Shown here in pieces: positions 35,640 through 44,402 of a stretch of 64,000 nt of DNA. Where the stretch lies: positions 1-64,000 of the forward strand of contig VMTC01000063.1 of NCBI GenBank assembly GCA_013791765.1, read 5' to 3'. This DNA is from Rhodoferax sp. (lineage in GTDB: Bacteria > Pseudomonadota > Gammaproteobacteria > Burkholderiales > Burkholderiaceae_C). A program made the translations under genes and the position numbers. The notes beneath the pieces were generated by a model. That model was not told the DNA's origin. It saw only the letters and a list, made by a program, of their open reading frames with translations, and searched no databases. Numbering within the stretch: position 1 is the first letter of the stretch; each line of letters begins with the position of its first letter.

Positions 35640-36524
35640 TCAGGCCACCACCGCGTCATGGCTGCGTTGGCCTCGTGCCGATTGCTGTGTCAACCAGTCC
35701 AGCGTGAGTTGCTCAACCCGCTGGCGTGATACCGCGCTGGAGCAGGTGTGATCGACCTCGGACAAGCTATGGCGCTGCAAATGGGGGTGGGCCCAAGTGT
35801 CTTTCCAGGCGGCATCCGTGTTGACGTATTCCAAAAATTCCTTGGCCACGTAGTCATCGCCGCTTAACAGCAGCAAAATCTGGCCCTCAAAGCGCTGCCA
35901 GGCCTGCGCCATGCTGTGTTGAAAGCTTTGCTTTTCAGCGCGCAGCCAGCCTGAACCCGAGGTGGACAACCGGATGTTGTCGGTCAGATCACTCAGCGCG
36001 CCCAGCGCCATCTTGCCACTGAGTAATTTCTGCCAGAAGCTCTTTTGCATCAGGCGCTGCGTGTAGTAGTGCTTGATCTGGGTGCGCGCCAGACTGGCCT
36101 CGGAGCGTACCCAGGGGTTGAGCAGACACAAACCGGTCACGCGCGGGTCCTGCTTTTCAAAACAATAGAGCAACGCCGCCGAGGCGCCGTCGCACAGGCC
36201 CCATAAGACCACTTGCCGGACCGACGCCACACGTTGCTGCAGAGCGTCAATAGCCGCCGCAATGTCTGCGCTGACCGACTCAAACTGCCTGGGTTGACCT
36301 TCGCTGTCGCCCATGCCGCGGTAATCAAAACGCAGCACGGCAAAGCCGGCATTAGCCAAGGCGCGTGCCAACAACACAAACTGCCGATGGCTGCCAACGC
36401 GGTATTGGGGGCCACCCACCACCACCACCACGCCAATTTGGGCCGGGGTGTCGGGCTGACTGAGTATGCCCACCAGGCGCTCGCCCTCGGAGGCGAATGA
36501 GGCGGTCTCTTCGGTGTAACTCAT
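35640..36524 (-). CDS. Hydrolase 1, exosortase A system-associated (alpha/beta hydrolase)
   Basis: 294 residues from the ATG at 36524, inside the hydrolase 2 stop (ATGA). Alpha/beta hydrolase of the TIGR03100 type: the strand VVVVVGGPQYRVGSHRQFVLLAR gives the oxyanion region, DYRGMGDSEG the next turn, and the nucleophile elbow is WGLCDGASA, where Cys stands in the place of Ser (G-X-C-X-G). The family is restricted to XrtA loci and is thought to act on a thioester or ester of the ACP-bound acyl group; the substrate has not been shown. The Cys in the elbow suggests thioester chemistry like that of dienelactone hydrolases. Part of the leftward accessory operon. Confidence 0.85.
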   Translation of the reverse strand: MSYTEETASFASEGERLVGILSQPDTPAQIGVVVVVGGPQYRVGSHRQFVLLARALANAGFAVLRFDYRGMGDSEGQPRQFESVSADIAAAIDALQQRVASVRQVVLWGLCDGASAALLYCFEKQDPRVTGLCLLNPWVRSEASLARTQIKHYYTQRLMQKSFWQKLLSGKMALGALSDLTDNIRLSTSGSGWLRAEKQSFQHSMAQAWQRFEGQILLLLSGDDYVAKEFLEYVNTDAAWKDTWAHPHLQRHSLSEVDHTCSSAVSRQRVEQLTLDWLTQQSARGQRSHDAVVA

Positions 36525-37444
36525 GCGGCCAATACCTCTGCGCCAGCAGCGCAATGAAAAGTCGAGCTGACGCCCTGCGTGCTGCCAAACGCGACGGCGG
36601 CGGTAGTCGCTGTAATCAGCGCCGGCACATCCTCGATCTCTGCGCTTTGCCAGAAGGCGGGACCGTTGATGAGCCGGCTGCGTACCTCAAAGCCGCGCTG
36701 CTGCCATTGGGTCAGGGCTTCATTGGAGGCCGGGCTCAAAACGGCGTTTGTTCGGGTGGACATCTCAAACCATTCCAGGCGTCCCGGCTTCGTGGCTGGT
36801 CCGGGTAACAACACCGACTGTTCCAGGCCGCGGGCCAGCTCGGGCGCCAATTGGTAGCCGGCGACCTCCACTGGGGAGCCCTCATTCAACTGTTGGCGCA
36901 GACCCGCCATCACGTTCTTGGCCTGGTTGCTTTGCAAGTCAGCGGCCGCCTTCAGGCGCAGGAACTGTTGCAGCAGGGGCCGCCCAGCCGGCGGGGGCTG
37001 CCAGAACAGAAGGTGGCAGGGCTCGCTCATTTGACTGGCCGCCTCGACCGCCAGCAGGCAGCCGGCGCGCAAGCCCCACAGCCACAGTGGTGGGTTGCGG
37101 CCTTGTGGCCCGGGCGCGTGGTGGCGCTGGTGCAACCATCGACTGCCCCGCACCACGTCGTTGACCCAGCTTTGCCAGGTGGCGTCGCCGAAGTCACCCG
37201 AGCTGTCGCCACAGCCCAGCAGGTCGATTTGGAGCACCGCGCAGCCCGCCTGCGCCAGCGCGCGCGCCTGCAGTGCGGCCATGCGGCGTGCCTTGTTCAT
37301 CTCCTCAGAAAATGGATGAATATAGAGCACCAGGGCGCGCGCAGTGGGGCCCTGAGCCGCATAGAAGACGCAAAACCGTTGGTCAGCCGCGTTGGCCGCC
37401 GTCGCCCCAGCGGGCAGGAAGAAGCACTCGGCAGAAGCAGGCAT
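36521..37444 (-). CDS. Hydrolase 2, exosortase A system-associated (alpha/beta hydrolase)
   Basis: 307 residues from the ATG at 37444, seven bases after the ACP stop; an in-frame codon at 37480 would overlap the ACP gene. TIGR03101-type alpha/beta hydrolase: YIHPFSEEMNKARRM is the family signature in the oxyanion loop, DLLGCGDSSGDF the strand turn, and the elbow is LWGLRAGCLLA, which has Ala-Gly in place of Ser/Cys-X-Gly. With no nucleophile at the elbow it may be a non-catalytic partner of hydrolase 1, whose gene overlaps it, or use a different residue. The pair is always adjacent in XrtA loci as far as I recall. Confidence 0.84.
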   Translation of the reverse strand: MPASAECFFLPAGATAANAADQRFCVFYAAQGPTARALVLYIHPFSEEMNKARRMAALQARALAQAGCAVLQIDLLGCGDSSGDFGDATWQSWVNDVVRGSRWLHQRHHAPGPQGRNPPLWLWGLRAGCLLAVEAASQMSEPCHLLFWQPPPAGRPLLQQFLRLKAAADLQSNQAKNVMAGLRQQLNEGSPVEVAGYQLAPELARGLEQSVLLPGPATKPGRLEWFEMSTRTNAVLSPASNEALTQWQQRGFEVRSRLINGPAFWQSAEIEDVPALITATTAAVAFGSTQGVSSTFHCAAGAEVLAA

Positions 37445-37451
37445 AGGGAAC

Positions 37452-37706
37452 TCAGGCAACGGCGAGTTTGCGGCTGACAAAGTCGCTCAGCGACCCGAGC
37501 GTGGCAAAGGTGGCGCCGTCGATGTCATCGTCGTCCACGACCAATCCAAACTGGTCTTCCAGCGTGGTGATCAGTGCCACGACCGCCATCGAATCGAGTT
37601 CAGGGATGGCACCGAGCAGCGGTGTATCACGCGTGAAACTGGCGCTGCGCCCGTTCAAACATAGAGATTCGTCAATAACACGACGGACAGCTTGTGTGAT
37701 ATTCAA
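37452..37706 (-). CDS. Acyl carrier protein, XrtA-associated
   Basis: 84 residues. The start chosen is the TTG at 37706, because AAGGGAG lies six bases upstream and the helix NITQAVRRVIDESL begins directly after it; longer frames extend into the divergent promoter region. The phosphopantetheine site is PELDSMAVV with Ser39, and the following helix LITTLEDQFGLVVDDDDID is strongly acidic, as in ACPs. It is the first gene of the leftward operon, facing the acyl-CoA ligase across 126 bases. The ligase, the two hydrolases and the decarboxylase are its likely partners in making an acyl or amino-acyl unit for the polymer. Confidence 0.83.
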   Translation of the reverse strand: MNITQAVRRVIDESLCLNGRSASFTRDTPLLGAIPELDSMAVVALITTLEDQFGLVVDDDDIDGATFATLGSLSDFVSRKLAVA

Positions 37707-37832
37707 TTCAAACTCCCTTGGAACTGCGAGCTGACTGATGACAAAAATGATTGCAGGAGTCAAGGGCCCAAGGGTGCCGCGCCAGAAAGTTCTGGGCTTG
37801 CGTTTTCTCAACCATCACGATTGTTTGTCACC
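37707..37832. promoter_or_regulatory. Divergent spacer of the two XrtA accessory operons
   Basis: 126 bases between the TTG start of the ACP (leftward) and the ATG of the acyl-CoA ligase (rightward). Both operons must have promoters in or near this spacer. There is an AT-rich tract around 37741-37756, but no -35/-10 pair stands out. A TGAC...TTGCA pair at about 37738-37754 has the wrong spacing for sigma-54. Assigned by gene arrangement only. Confidence 0.4.
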
Positions 37833-39488
37833 ATGATCGAATCGACCCTGTTGCCAGAGCTTATTACCGTCACTGCCCGGCGCACGCCGCAGGCGCTGGC
37901 CTTGACGTGTGGCGCTTTCAGTCTCAGCTACTCTGAGCTGCAATCGCAGGTCAGCCGCTTTGCCAGCGGCCTGATGCGTCTGGACCTGAGGCGCAGTGAG
38001 CGCGTCGGCATCTATCTCGACAAGCGTTTTGAGACCGTGATCGCCAGCTTTGGCGCGCCTGCGGCCGGTGGCGTGTTTGTGCCGATCAACCCCCTGCTCA
38101 AGCCTGAGCAGGTGGCTTTCATCCTGCGCGACTGCAATGTGCGCGTGCTGGTCACATCGCCCGAGCGGCTGACCCTGCTGCAGGCGTCTTTGGCCACTTG
38201 TCCGGACCTGCAACACGTGGTCCTGACCAGCAACACTGCAACCGAAGGTTCCCGGCCCGCCAGCGCCGCGTGGCGCGTCACCCCATGGGCCGAGCTGCTG
38301 CAGGGCCCGGTTCTTGCGGGACATCGGGTCATCGACACCGACATGGCGGCCATTCTCTACACCTCGGGCAGCACCGGCAAGCCCAAAGGCGTGGTGCTGT
38401 CACATCGCAACATGGTGGCCGGTGCCAAGAGCGTGGCGTCTTACCTGGAGAACGTGGCGCAGGACACGCTGCTGGCGGCGTTGCCCTTGTCCTTTGACGC
38501 GGGCTTCAGCCAGCTCACCACGGCCTTTCATGTGGGTGCGCGGGTGGTGTTGCTCAACTACCTGCTGCCGCGCGACGTGATCAAGACCATGGCGCGCGAA
38601 GGCGTGACCGGCCTGACGGCGGTGCCGCCCTTGTACATTCAGCTGGCGCAACTCGATTGGCCCGATGCGATCAACGAAACGTTGCGCTACTTCGCCAACA
38701 CCGGCGGGCGCATGCCACGTGAAACGCTCAATCAGCTGCGTCAGCGCGTGCCGCAGGCCAAGCCATTCCTGATGTATGGCTTGACTGAGGCGTTCCGCTC
38801 CACCTACTTGCCACCCGAAGAGGTGGACCGGCGCCCTGACTCGATTGGCAAGGCGATTCCGAACGCCGAGATTTTGGTGCTGCGTGAAGATGGCTCCCCC
38901 TGTGACGCCAACGAGCCGGGTGAACTGGTGCACCGGGGAGCCCTGGTCGGCATGGGTTACTGGAACGATGTCGAAAAGACCGCCGAACGTTACAAGCTGC
39001 TGCCGCCCGACGCGCCAGGGCGCCAGCCAGGCCTGCCCTTGCCCGAGTACGCGGTGTTCTCGGGTGACACGGTGCGCCAGGATGCACAGGGCTATCTGTA
39101 TTTCATTGGTCGGCGCGACGAGATGATGAAGACATCGGGCTACCGCGTCAGCCCGACCGAAGTGGAAGAAATCTTGTACGCGACCCAACTGGTGGGTGAA
39201 TGCGTGGCCTTTGGTGTGGCCCATCCCGTCTTGGGGTCCGCTATACAAATAATAGCTACTAACATAGATTCCAAGAGGTCTAGAGCTCAATTTGATATAA
39301 ATTTATTGCTAAATGAATGCCGCCTGCGGATGCCGACCTATATGGTGCCAGCGGGTATTGAGTTGGTGACGGGGCCGTTGCCGCGCAACCCCAACGGCAA
39401 GATCGATCGCAAGTTGCTGGCCAGCGAGTGGCTGGCGCGCCAGCAAGAGTCGCCAGTCGTCACCGGAGCCGACCATGTTGCTCGATGA
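37833..39488 (+). CDS. Acyl-CoA ligase (AMP-forming), exosortase A system-associated
   Basis: 551 residues from the ATG at 37833; longer in-frame starts would run into the ACP operon. ANL superfamily: the AMP-binding loop ILYTSGSTGKPKGVVLSH, the YGLTEAFRST motif, the hinge GRRDEMMKTSGYRVSPTEVEE and the C-terminal lysine motif PRNPNGKIDRK. It is the TIGR03098 type. The likely reaction is adenylation of a carboxylic acid and its transfer to CoA or the ACP encoded divergently. Bases 39247-39300 inside the gene are a copy of a dispersed repeat, which supplies an AT-rich in-frame segment (AIQIIATNIDSKRSRAQFD) in the C-terminal domain between HPVLGS and CRLRMP. The stop overlaps the decarboxylase by 14 bases. 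Confidence 0.87.
   Translation: MIESTLLPELITVTARRTPQALALTCGAFSLSYSELQSQVSRFASGLMRLDLRRSERVGIYLDKRFETVIASFGAPAAGGVFVPINPLLKPEQVAFILRDCNVRVLVTSPERLTLLQASLATCPDLQHVVLTSNTATEGSRPASAAWRVTPWAELLQGPVLAGHRVIDTDMAAILYTSGSTGKPKGVVLSHRNMVAGAKSVASYLENVAQDTLLAALPLSFDAGFSQLTTAFHVGARVVLLNYLLPRDVIKTMAREGVTGLTAVPPLYIQLAQLDWPDAINETLRYFANTGGRMPRETLNQLRQRVPQAKPFLMYGLTEAFRSTYLPPEEVDRRPDSIGKAIPNAEILVLREDGSPCDANEPGELVHRGALVGMGYWNDVEKTAERYKLLPPDAPGRQPGLPLPEYAVFSGDTVRQDAQGYLYFIGRRDEMMKTSGYRVSPTEVEEILYATQLVGECVAFGVAHPVLGSAIQIIATNIDSKRSRAQFDINLLLNECRLRMPTYMVPAGIELVTGPLPRNPNGKIDRKLLASEWLARQQESPVVTGADHVAR
39247..39300. repeat. Short dispersed repeat, copy 2, inside a coding sequence
   Basis: An AT-rich segment in an otherwise GC-rich gene. 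Bases 39253-39270 match the reverse complement of 6323-6340 exactly, and flanking bases (an AAGAGGTCTAGAGCTCAATT block) align with the rest of copy 1. It lies in frame in the acyl-CoA ligase gene and introduces no stop. The translated segment replaces the variable loop normally present in this part of the C-terminal domain. Confidence 0.7.
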
Positions 39489-40731
39489 AATTGGCCCCGA
39501 ACGAGCGCTGCCCGTGCATGCGGCCATGGACCAGTTTGCGGTGTGTGCGGGGGAGCTGAGAGTTGGCGGCGAGCCTCTGTCACGGCTGGCAGCGCGGGTT
39601 GGGCAAACCCCGTTTTACGCCTACGACCGCGCGTTGTTGCGCACGCGTGTGCAGCAAGTGCGCGCAGTGCTACCCAAGTCAGTCAAGCTGCACTACGCCA
39701 TGAAGGCCAATCCGATGCCCGCGCTGGTGGGTCTGATGGCTGGCCTGGTGGACGGCATTGACGTGGCCTCGGCCGGTGAGCTCAAAGTGGCGCTCGATGC
39801 CGGCGCCAACCCACAGGAGGTGAGCTTTGCCGGCCCGGGCAAACGCGAGGCCGAACTGCGCCAGGCGGTGGCAGCGCGCGTGCTGATCAACGTCGAGTCA
39901 TTTCGCGAAGTGGTGGCGCTGCAGGCCATTGGCAGCGAATTGGGCCTGCGCGCGCGCGTGGCGGTGCGCGTCAACCCGGACTTTGAACTCAAGGGCTCGG
40001 GCATGAAAATGGGCGGAGGACCCAAACCTTTTGGCGTCGATGTAGAGCAAATCCCCGCGCTGCTGGACAACATCGGACGCGCCGGTCTGGACTTTGAGGG
40101 CTTTCACCTGTTTGCCGGATCGCAGAATTTGCGTGCAGATGCGATCTGCGAAGCTCAGCAAAAGTCGTTCGAACTGGCGCTGCGGCTGGCCCAGGCGGCA
40201 CCCGCGCCGGTGCGCTTGCTGAATCTGGGCGGTGGCTTTGGCATTCCCTACTTTCCAGGTGAACAGCGGCTTGACCTGGCGCCGATTGGGGACAATCTGG
40301 CCCGCCTGGCGCAGCGCGCGGGCAGCGAGCTGCCTGGCGCCGCGCTGGTGATCGAATTGGGTCGCTATCTGGTGGGCGAAGCCGGGGTTTACGTGGCGCG
40401 CATTGTGGACCGCAAGATCTCGCGCGGGCAGGTCTACCTGGTGGCCGATGGCGGGCTGCATCACCATTTGTCAGCCTCTGGCAATTTTGGCCAAGTGATA
40501 CGCAAGAACTACCCAGTCACCATTGGCAACAAGGCGGATGCCCGCAGCACAGAAACCGCGTCCGTGGTGGGGCCGTTGTGCACGCCGCTGGACCTGCTGG
40601 CCGATCGCATGACGCTGGCGGTGGCGCAGGTCGGTGATCTGGTGGTGGTATTTCAGTCCGGCGCCTACGGGGCCAGCGCCAGCCCACAAGGGTTTCTGGG
40701 CCACCCGCCGTGCCTCGAAGTGCTGGTTTGA
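39475..40731 (+). CDS. Pyridoxal-dependent decarboxylase, exosortase A system-associated
   Basis: 418 residues. Fold type III PLP enzyme related to diaminopimelate and ornithine decarboxylases. The Schiff-base Lys77 lies in HYAMKANP, the phosphate-binding glycine stretch is NLGGGFGIPYF, and the region GRYLVGEAGVYVARI and the late PLCTPLDLLADR and GAYGASAS segments complete the active site at the dimer interface. This is the TIGR03099 family, found with the acyl-CoA ligase of XrtA loci. The amine it would produce from an amino acid is probably used with the ACP-linked acyl unit, but the substrate is not known. The start lies 14 bases inside the ligase gene. Confidence 0.87.
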   Translation: MLLDEIGPERALPVHAAMDQFAVCAGELRVGGEPLSRLAARVGQTPFYAYDRALLRTRVQQVRAVLPKSVKLHYAMKANPMPALVGLMAGLVDGIDVASAGELKVALDAGANPQEVSFAGPGKREAELRQAVAARVLINVESFREVVALQAIGSELGLRARVAVRVNPDFELKGSGMKMGGGPKPFGVDVEQIPALLDNIGRAGLDFEGFHLFAGSQNLRADAICEAQQKSFELALRLAQAAPAPVRLLNLGGGFGIPYFPGEQRLDLAPIGDNLARLAQRAGSELPGAALVIELGRYLVGEAGVYVARIVDRKISRGQVYLVADGGLHHHLSASGNFGQVIRKNYPVTIGNKADARSTETASVVGPLCTPLDLLADRMTLAVAQVGDLVVVFQSGAYGASASPQGFLGHPPCLEVLV

Positions 40732-40855
40732 GCGCACTCGCACTGACGCGCCGCCCGCCCAAACTGCGATTCTCGTGATCGATTGCGAATAATCAAGCGC
40801 CATCAGGCGCTGCAGCGCAGACTCAAGTTCAGGCAAGGGAGAGTGGAGTTTGAAC

Positions 40856-42238
40856 ATGATAAAAATCTTTGATCATTATTTTCACCGGCGGACTTTTCTG
40901 CAAATGTGTTTTGATCTGGGGCTGCTGGTCGTGACCGTCGTGGTCGCGGTTCTGTCGCAGGCAACGCACCCGGCTTCAGCGTCTCCCGTGGTGCTTATGG
41001 TGTCTGTCTTGTCGGCCATCGGCATTCTGGTGATCAACATGGCACTGGGCTTCTACCAACGCGTGCATCACCGCACCTTGGGGCAGACACGCGCGCGTGC
41101 CGTGCTGTCCTTGTGCCTTTCCTTGTCACTGGCCTACCTCATCTTTCGCCTGTCCCCGCTGAGCCTGGAGGACGAGAAGATGTTTCTACTGGCCCTGATT
41201 GCTGCCGTGGCTCTGATGCTGATCCACCGCATCTACATGGCGCACGCCACACCGCGAGCCATGATGCGCCAGCGGGTCTTGGTCTTTGGCTCTGGGGAAA
41301 AGGCCAGGCTGGTTGGGCGCACCTTGAAGAGCTCGGATCCCAGTGTTGATCTGGTCGGCTATTACGCCAGCCCCACGGAATCAAGGGGTGAGATCAGCGG
41401 GCGGTAACTGCTCTCATCTGCAAAGTCGCTGACCGACATTGTCATGGACGAGCGCGTTGATGAAATTGTGGTGGCACTGGGCGAGCGGCGCGGCGGCAGC
41501 ATGCCCTTGCGCGAGTTGCTCGACTGCAAGTTGCATGGGGTGCGCGTGGTCGACATTGCCACACACTTTGAAAAGACGCTAGGCCAGATTCGCCGTGATG
41601 CAGTGTCTGCGGGCTGGCTCATTTTTGGCGATGGTTTCAAACAAGGCTGGGTGCGCACCGTGGTCAAGCGCATTTTTGATCTGCTGTGTGCCACGCTGCT
41701 GATCGTGCTCGCCTTGCCGGTGATGCTGATCACAGGGGTCTTGATACTGCTCGAGAGCAGTGGCCCCGTCTTGTACCGACAGGAGCGGGTCGGCTTGAAC
41801 GGTCGGCTCTTCAATGTGATCAAGTTTCGCAGCATGCGATGCGATGCCGAGCAGGACGGCAAGCCGCGCTGGGCCATGGCAGCGGACGACCGCGTGACGC
41901 GGGTGGGGCGCACGATCCGCAAGCTGCGCATCGATGAATTGCCGCAACTGTTCAGCGTGCTCACTGGGGACATGAGCTTGGTCGGGCCGCGCCCGGAGCG
42001 CCCCTATTTTGTGGATCAGCTGACGCAGGAGCTCCCGTATTACGCGGTACGCCAAAGTGTGAAACCGGGCGTCACCGGCTGGGCACAGGTGCGCTACCAC
42101 TACGGGGCGTCGGTTGAAGATGCGGCTGAAAAGCTGCAATACGACCTGTATTACGTCAAAAATCACTCCCTGTTCCTGGACCTGATCGTGTTGTTTGAAA
42201 CGGTGGGCGTCGTCTTGATGGGCAAGGGTGCGCACTAG
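40856..42238 (+). pseudogene. XrtA-type undecaprenyl-phosphate sugar transferase (TIGR03013 type) interrupted by an in-frame TAA
   Basis: The start is the ATG at 40856 with GGAG seven bases upstream. The N-terminal part (MIKIFDHYFHRRTFLQ, four membrane helices, then a nucleotide-binding-like region ending near ASPTESRGEISGR) runs to a TAA at 41405-41407. The same frame then goes on without loss as LLSSAKSLTDIV to the bacterial sugar transferase domain: KRIFDLLCATLLIVLALPVM, RQERVGLNGRLFNVIKFRSMR, KLRIDELPQLFSVLTGDMSLVGPRPERP. The total of 461 codons is normal length for the family. One base change would restore it. An ATG at 41444 could allow a separate C-terminal polypeptide that keeps the catalytic region. 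This enzyme should start repeat-unit assembly by putting the first sugar phosphate on undecaprenyl phosphate. Confidence 0.85.
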
Positions 42239-42290
42239 CATGGCGTTCATTTCTGCGATCAGGCCACCGTCATGCGCCAGGGCCTGAGCC

Positions 42291-44402
42291 ATGGATAGCG
42301 CCGGTTTGGCCCTGACGACTTGGAGCTATGGCTTGGTGGGCTTGGCGTATTCCGCCTTTGCCTTGCGACTGCTTCATCTCGGCTACGGGGGCTTCACGCG
42401 CGAGTGGTCCAAAACAGCGGTGCTGGCGGCCGTGTCAGCGAGCGCGCTGTGGGGCTGGTTCGGCTTGGCACTGTTGTTCACAGGTGCACCCTGGTTGCTG
42501 ATGCTGAGCACGGTGGCAGACCTGCTGCGTTACGCCTGTTGGTACGCCTTTTTTCTGGTCCTGTTGCGGCCGAGTCGGGTCACGGGCAAAGCGGTCGGCA
42601 TGGCCTGGATGGTGCCACTGGCGGCCGCGGTGGTGGGTTTTGGCCTGCTGGCGCTCGGGTTCGCCGCCTGGGGCATCAAAGCCTGGGGCGACGCCTCAAA
42701 ATTGATCCTGCTGAGCGCCATGGCGTCGTCGGTATTGGCGCTGGTCTTGCTGGAGCAGGTATTCAGAAACGTGGCAGAGGAGGCGCGCTGGAACATCAAG
42801 CCCCTGTGCCTGGGGCTGGGCGGGGCGTTCTTGTTCGACCTGTATCTGTTTTCCGAGGCCACGCTGTTCAATCGACTCGATGGCGATGCGCTCAGCATCC
42901 GCGGGCTGGTCCACACCTTGGTGGTGCCGCTGCTGCTGCTCTCCACCACGCGCCGCAGCGACTGGATCGCCAACATCCGCCTGTCACCCACGGCCGCTTT
43001 CCATTCGGCGACCTTGCTCATTGCCGGCCTGTATTTGATGTTCATCGCCGGTGTCGGCTACTACGTGCGCTATTTTGGTGGCGAGTGGGGGCGGGCGCTG
43101 CAGTTGGCCTTGGTATTTTCGGGCCTGGTGATGTTGCTGGTACTCGTGTTGTCGGGCTCGCTGCGGGCCCGTTTGCGGGTCTTTCTGGGCAAACATTTTT
43201 TCCGCTATCGCTTTGACTACCGCGAAGAATGGCTCAAGTTCACCCGCACTCTGGCGGCTCAGGATTCGCCTCAGGAGATGGGACAGCAGGTGATTCGGGG
43301 CCTGGCCAATATGCTGGAAAGTCCTGCGGGGGGCTTGTGGATGCGGGCCAAGGGCGAAGCCGCGTTCAGCCAGACGGCGCGCTGGAATCTGGCGCAGTCG
43401 CTGGACAAGGAAGATGCCGATTCGCCGCTCTGCCAATTCCTCGTCAGCAGTGGCTGGGTCGTCAATTTGGAAGAGTACCGTTCCTACTCGCGCCGCTATG
43501 GCGCATTGAAGTTGCCGCTCTGGCTGCAGCAACTGGCACAGGCCTGGCTGGTGGTGCCGTTGATGGTGGGGCAGGAACTCATTGGCTTTGTGGTGTTGTC
43601 CAGCGCGCGCACGCGCATTGACGTGAACTGGGAGGTGATTGACCTTTTGAAGACGGCAGGCCAGCAGGCCGCCAGCTTTTTGGCGCAGATGCAAGCGACC
43701 GAGGCGCTGTTGGAGGTCCGCAAGTTTGACGCCTTCAACCGCATGTCGGCGTTCGTGGTGCACGACCTCAAGAACATTGTGACGCAGCTCTCGCTCATGC
43801 TGAAAAATGCCAAGCGTCTGGGACATAACCCGGAATTCCAGCAAGACATGTTGCTCACCATTGAGAACTCGCTGGACCGCATGCGCCAGTTGATGCTGCA
43901 GTTGCGCGAAGGCGCAACGCCGCCCGGAACGGCATTCGGCGTCAACCTGGGCGGCATCATTCAACGCATTGAGGCGCACGCGGCGGGGCAGGGCAGAACG
44001 CTGGAGGTGAAGTTGACGGAGCCGGTCGTGACGCGCGGGCATGCGGAGCGCCTGGAGCGGGTCATTGGCCATGTGGTGCAAAACGCCCTGGATGCGACCG
44101 ACCCAACGGGGCGGGTCTGGCTCAATCTGGACCGTACGCGCGGGCAAGCCAGGATTGTCGTGGGCGACACCGGGCAGGGCATGTCCCAGGACTTCATTCG
44201 CGAACGCCTGTTCAAGCCATTTCAGACTACCAAGTCGTCCGGCATGGGCATTGGGGCCTATGAGAGCTTCCAATATGTCAAAGAGCTGGGAGGCCAGATT
44301 GAAGTCGATAGCCAGGTAAACCAAGGTACGACGGTCAGGATGCTGTTGCCGCTGTTCGAGGCGCAACAGGGCTCAGACCTGCACGCGCTGGAGGCGGCAT
44401 GA
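42291..44402 (+). CDS. prsK: PEP-CTERM system histidine kinase PrsK
   Basis: 703 residues. The N-terminal 280 or so residues hold about eight membrane helices, followed by a GAF-like domain at about 330-460. The dimerisation segment is AFVVHDLKNIVTQLSLML with phospho-acceptor His491. The ATPase domain has the N box HVVQNALDATD, the G1 box VVGDTGQGM and the GMGIGAYESFQYV segment. This matches the TIGR02916 PrsK family. It should sense a membrane or envelope signal and phosphorylate PrsR, whose gene overlaps it (ATGA). A 52-base gap separates it from the broken sugar transferase. Confidence 0.9.
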   Translation: MDSAGLALTTWSYGLVGLAYSAFALRLLHLGYGGFTREWSKTAVLAAVSASALWGWFGLALLFTGAPWLLMLSTVADLLRYACWYAFFLVLLRPSRVTGKAVGMAWMVPLAAAVVGFGLLALGFAAWGIKAWGDASKLILLSAMASSVLALVLLEQVFRNVAEEARWNIKPLCLGLGGAFLFDLYLFSEATLFNRLDGDALSIRGLVHTLVVPLLLLSTTRRSDWIANIRLSPTAAFHSATLLIAGLYLMFIAGVGYYVRYFGGEWGRALQLALVFSGLVMLLVLVLSGSLRARLRVFLGKHFFRYRFDYREEWLKFTRTLAAQDSPQEMGQQVIRGLANMLESPAGGLWMRAKGEAAFSQTARWNLAQSLDKEDADSPLCQFLVSSGWVVNLEEYRSYSRRYGALKLPLWLQQLAQAWLVVPLMVGQELIGFVVLSSARTRIDVNWEVIDLLKTAGQQAASFLAQMQATEALLEVRKFDAFNRMSAFVVHDLKNIVTQLSLMLKNAKRLGHNPEFQQDMLLTIENSLDRMRQLMLQLREGATPPGTAFGVNLGGIIQRIEAHAAGQGRTLEVKLTEPVVTRGHAERLERVIGHVVQNALDATDPTGRVWLNLDRTRGQARIVVGDTGQGMSQDFIRERLFKPFQTTKSSGMGIGAYESFQYVKELGGQIEVDSQVNQGTTVRMLLPLFEAQQGSDLHALEAA

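Noticed and set aside
37738-37754. TGAC ... TTGCA pair in the divergent spacer as sigma-54 promoter
   Set aside because: Spacing is one base too long and the GG of the -24 element is missing.
40797-40810. GCGCC-ATCA-GGCGC hairpin before the sugar transferase
   Set aside because: Short stem and no T tract on either strand, so not a terminator; no other evidence for function.
42984-44366. 460-codon open frame antisense to prsK, and a 313-codon one antisense to the O-ligase gene (3731-4672)
   Set aside because: Long antisense frames are usual in GC-rich coding DNA; the proteins are rich in His, Gln and Arg and match nothing I recognise.
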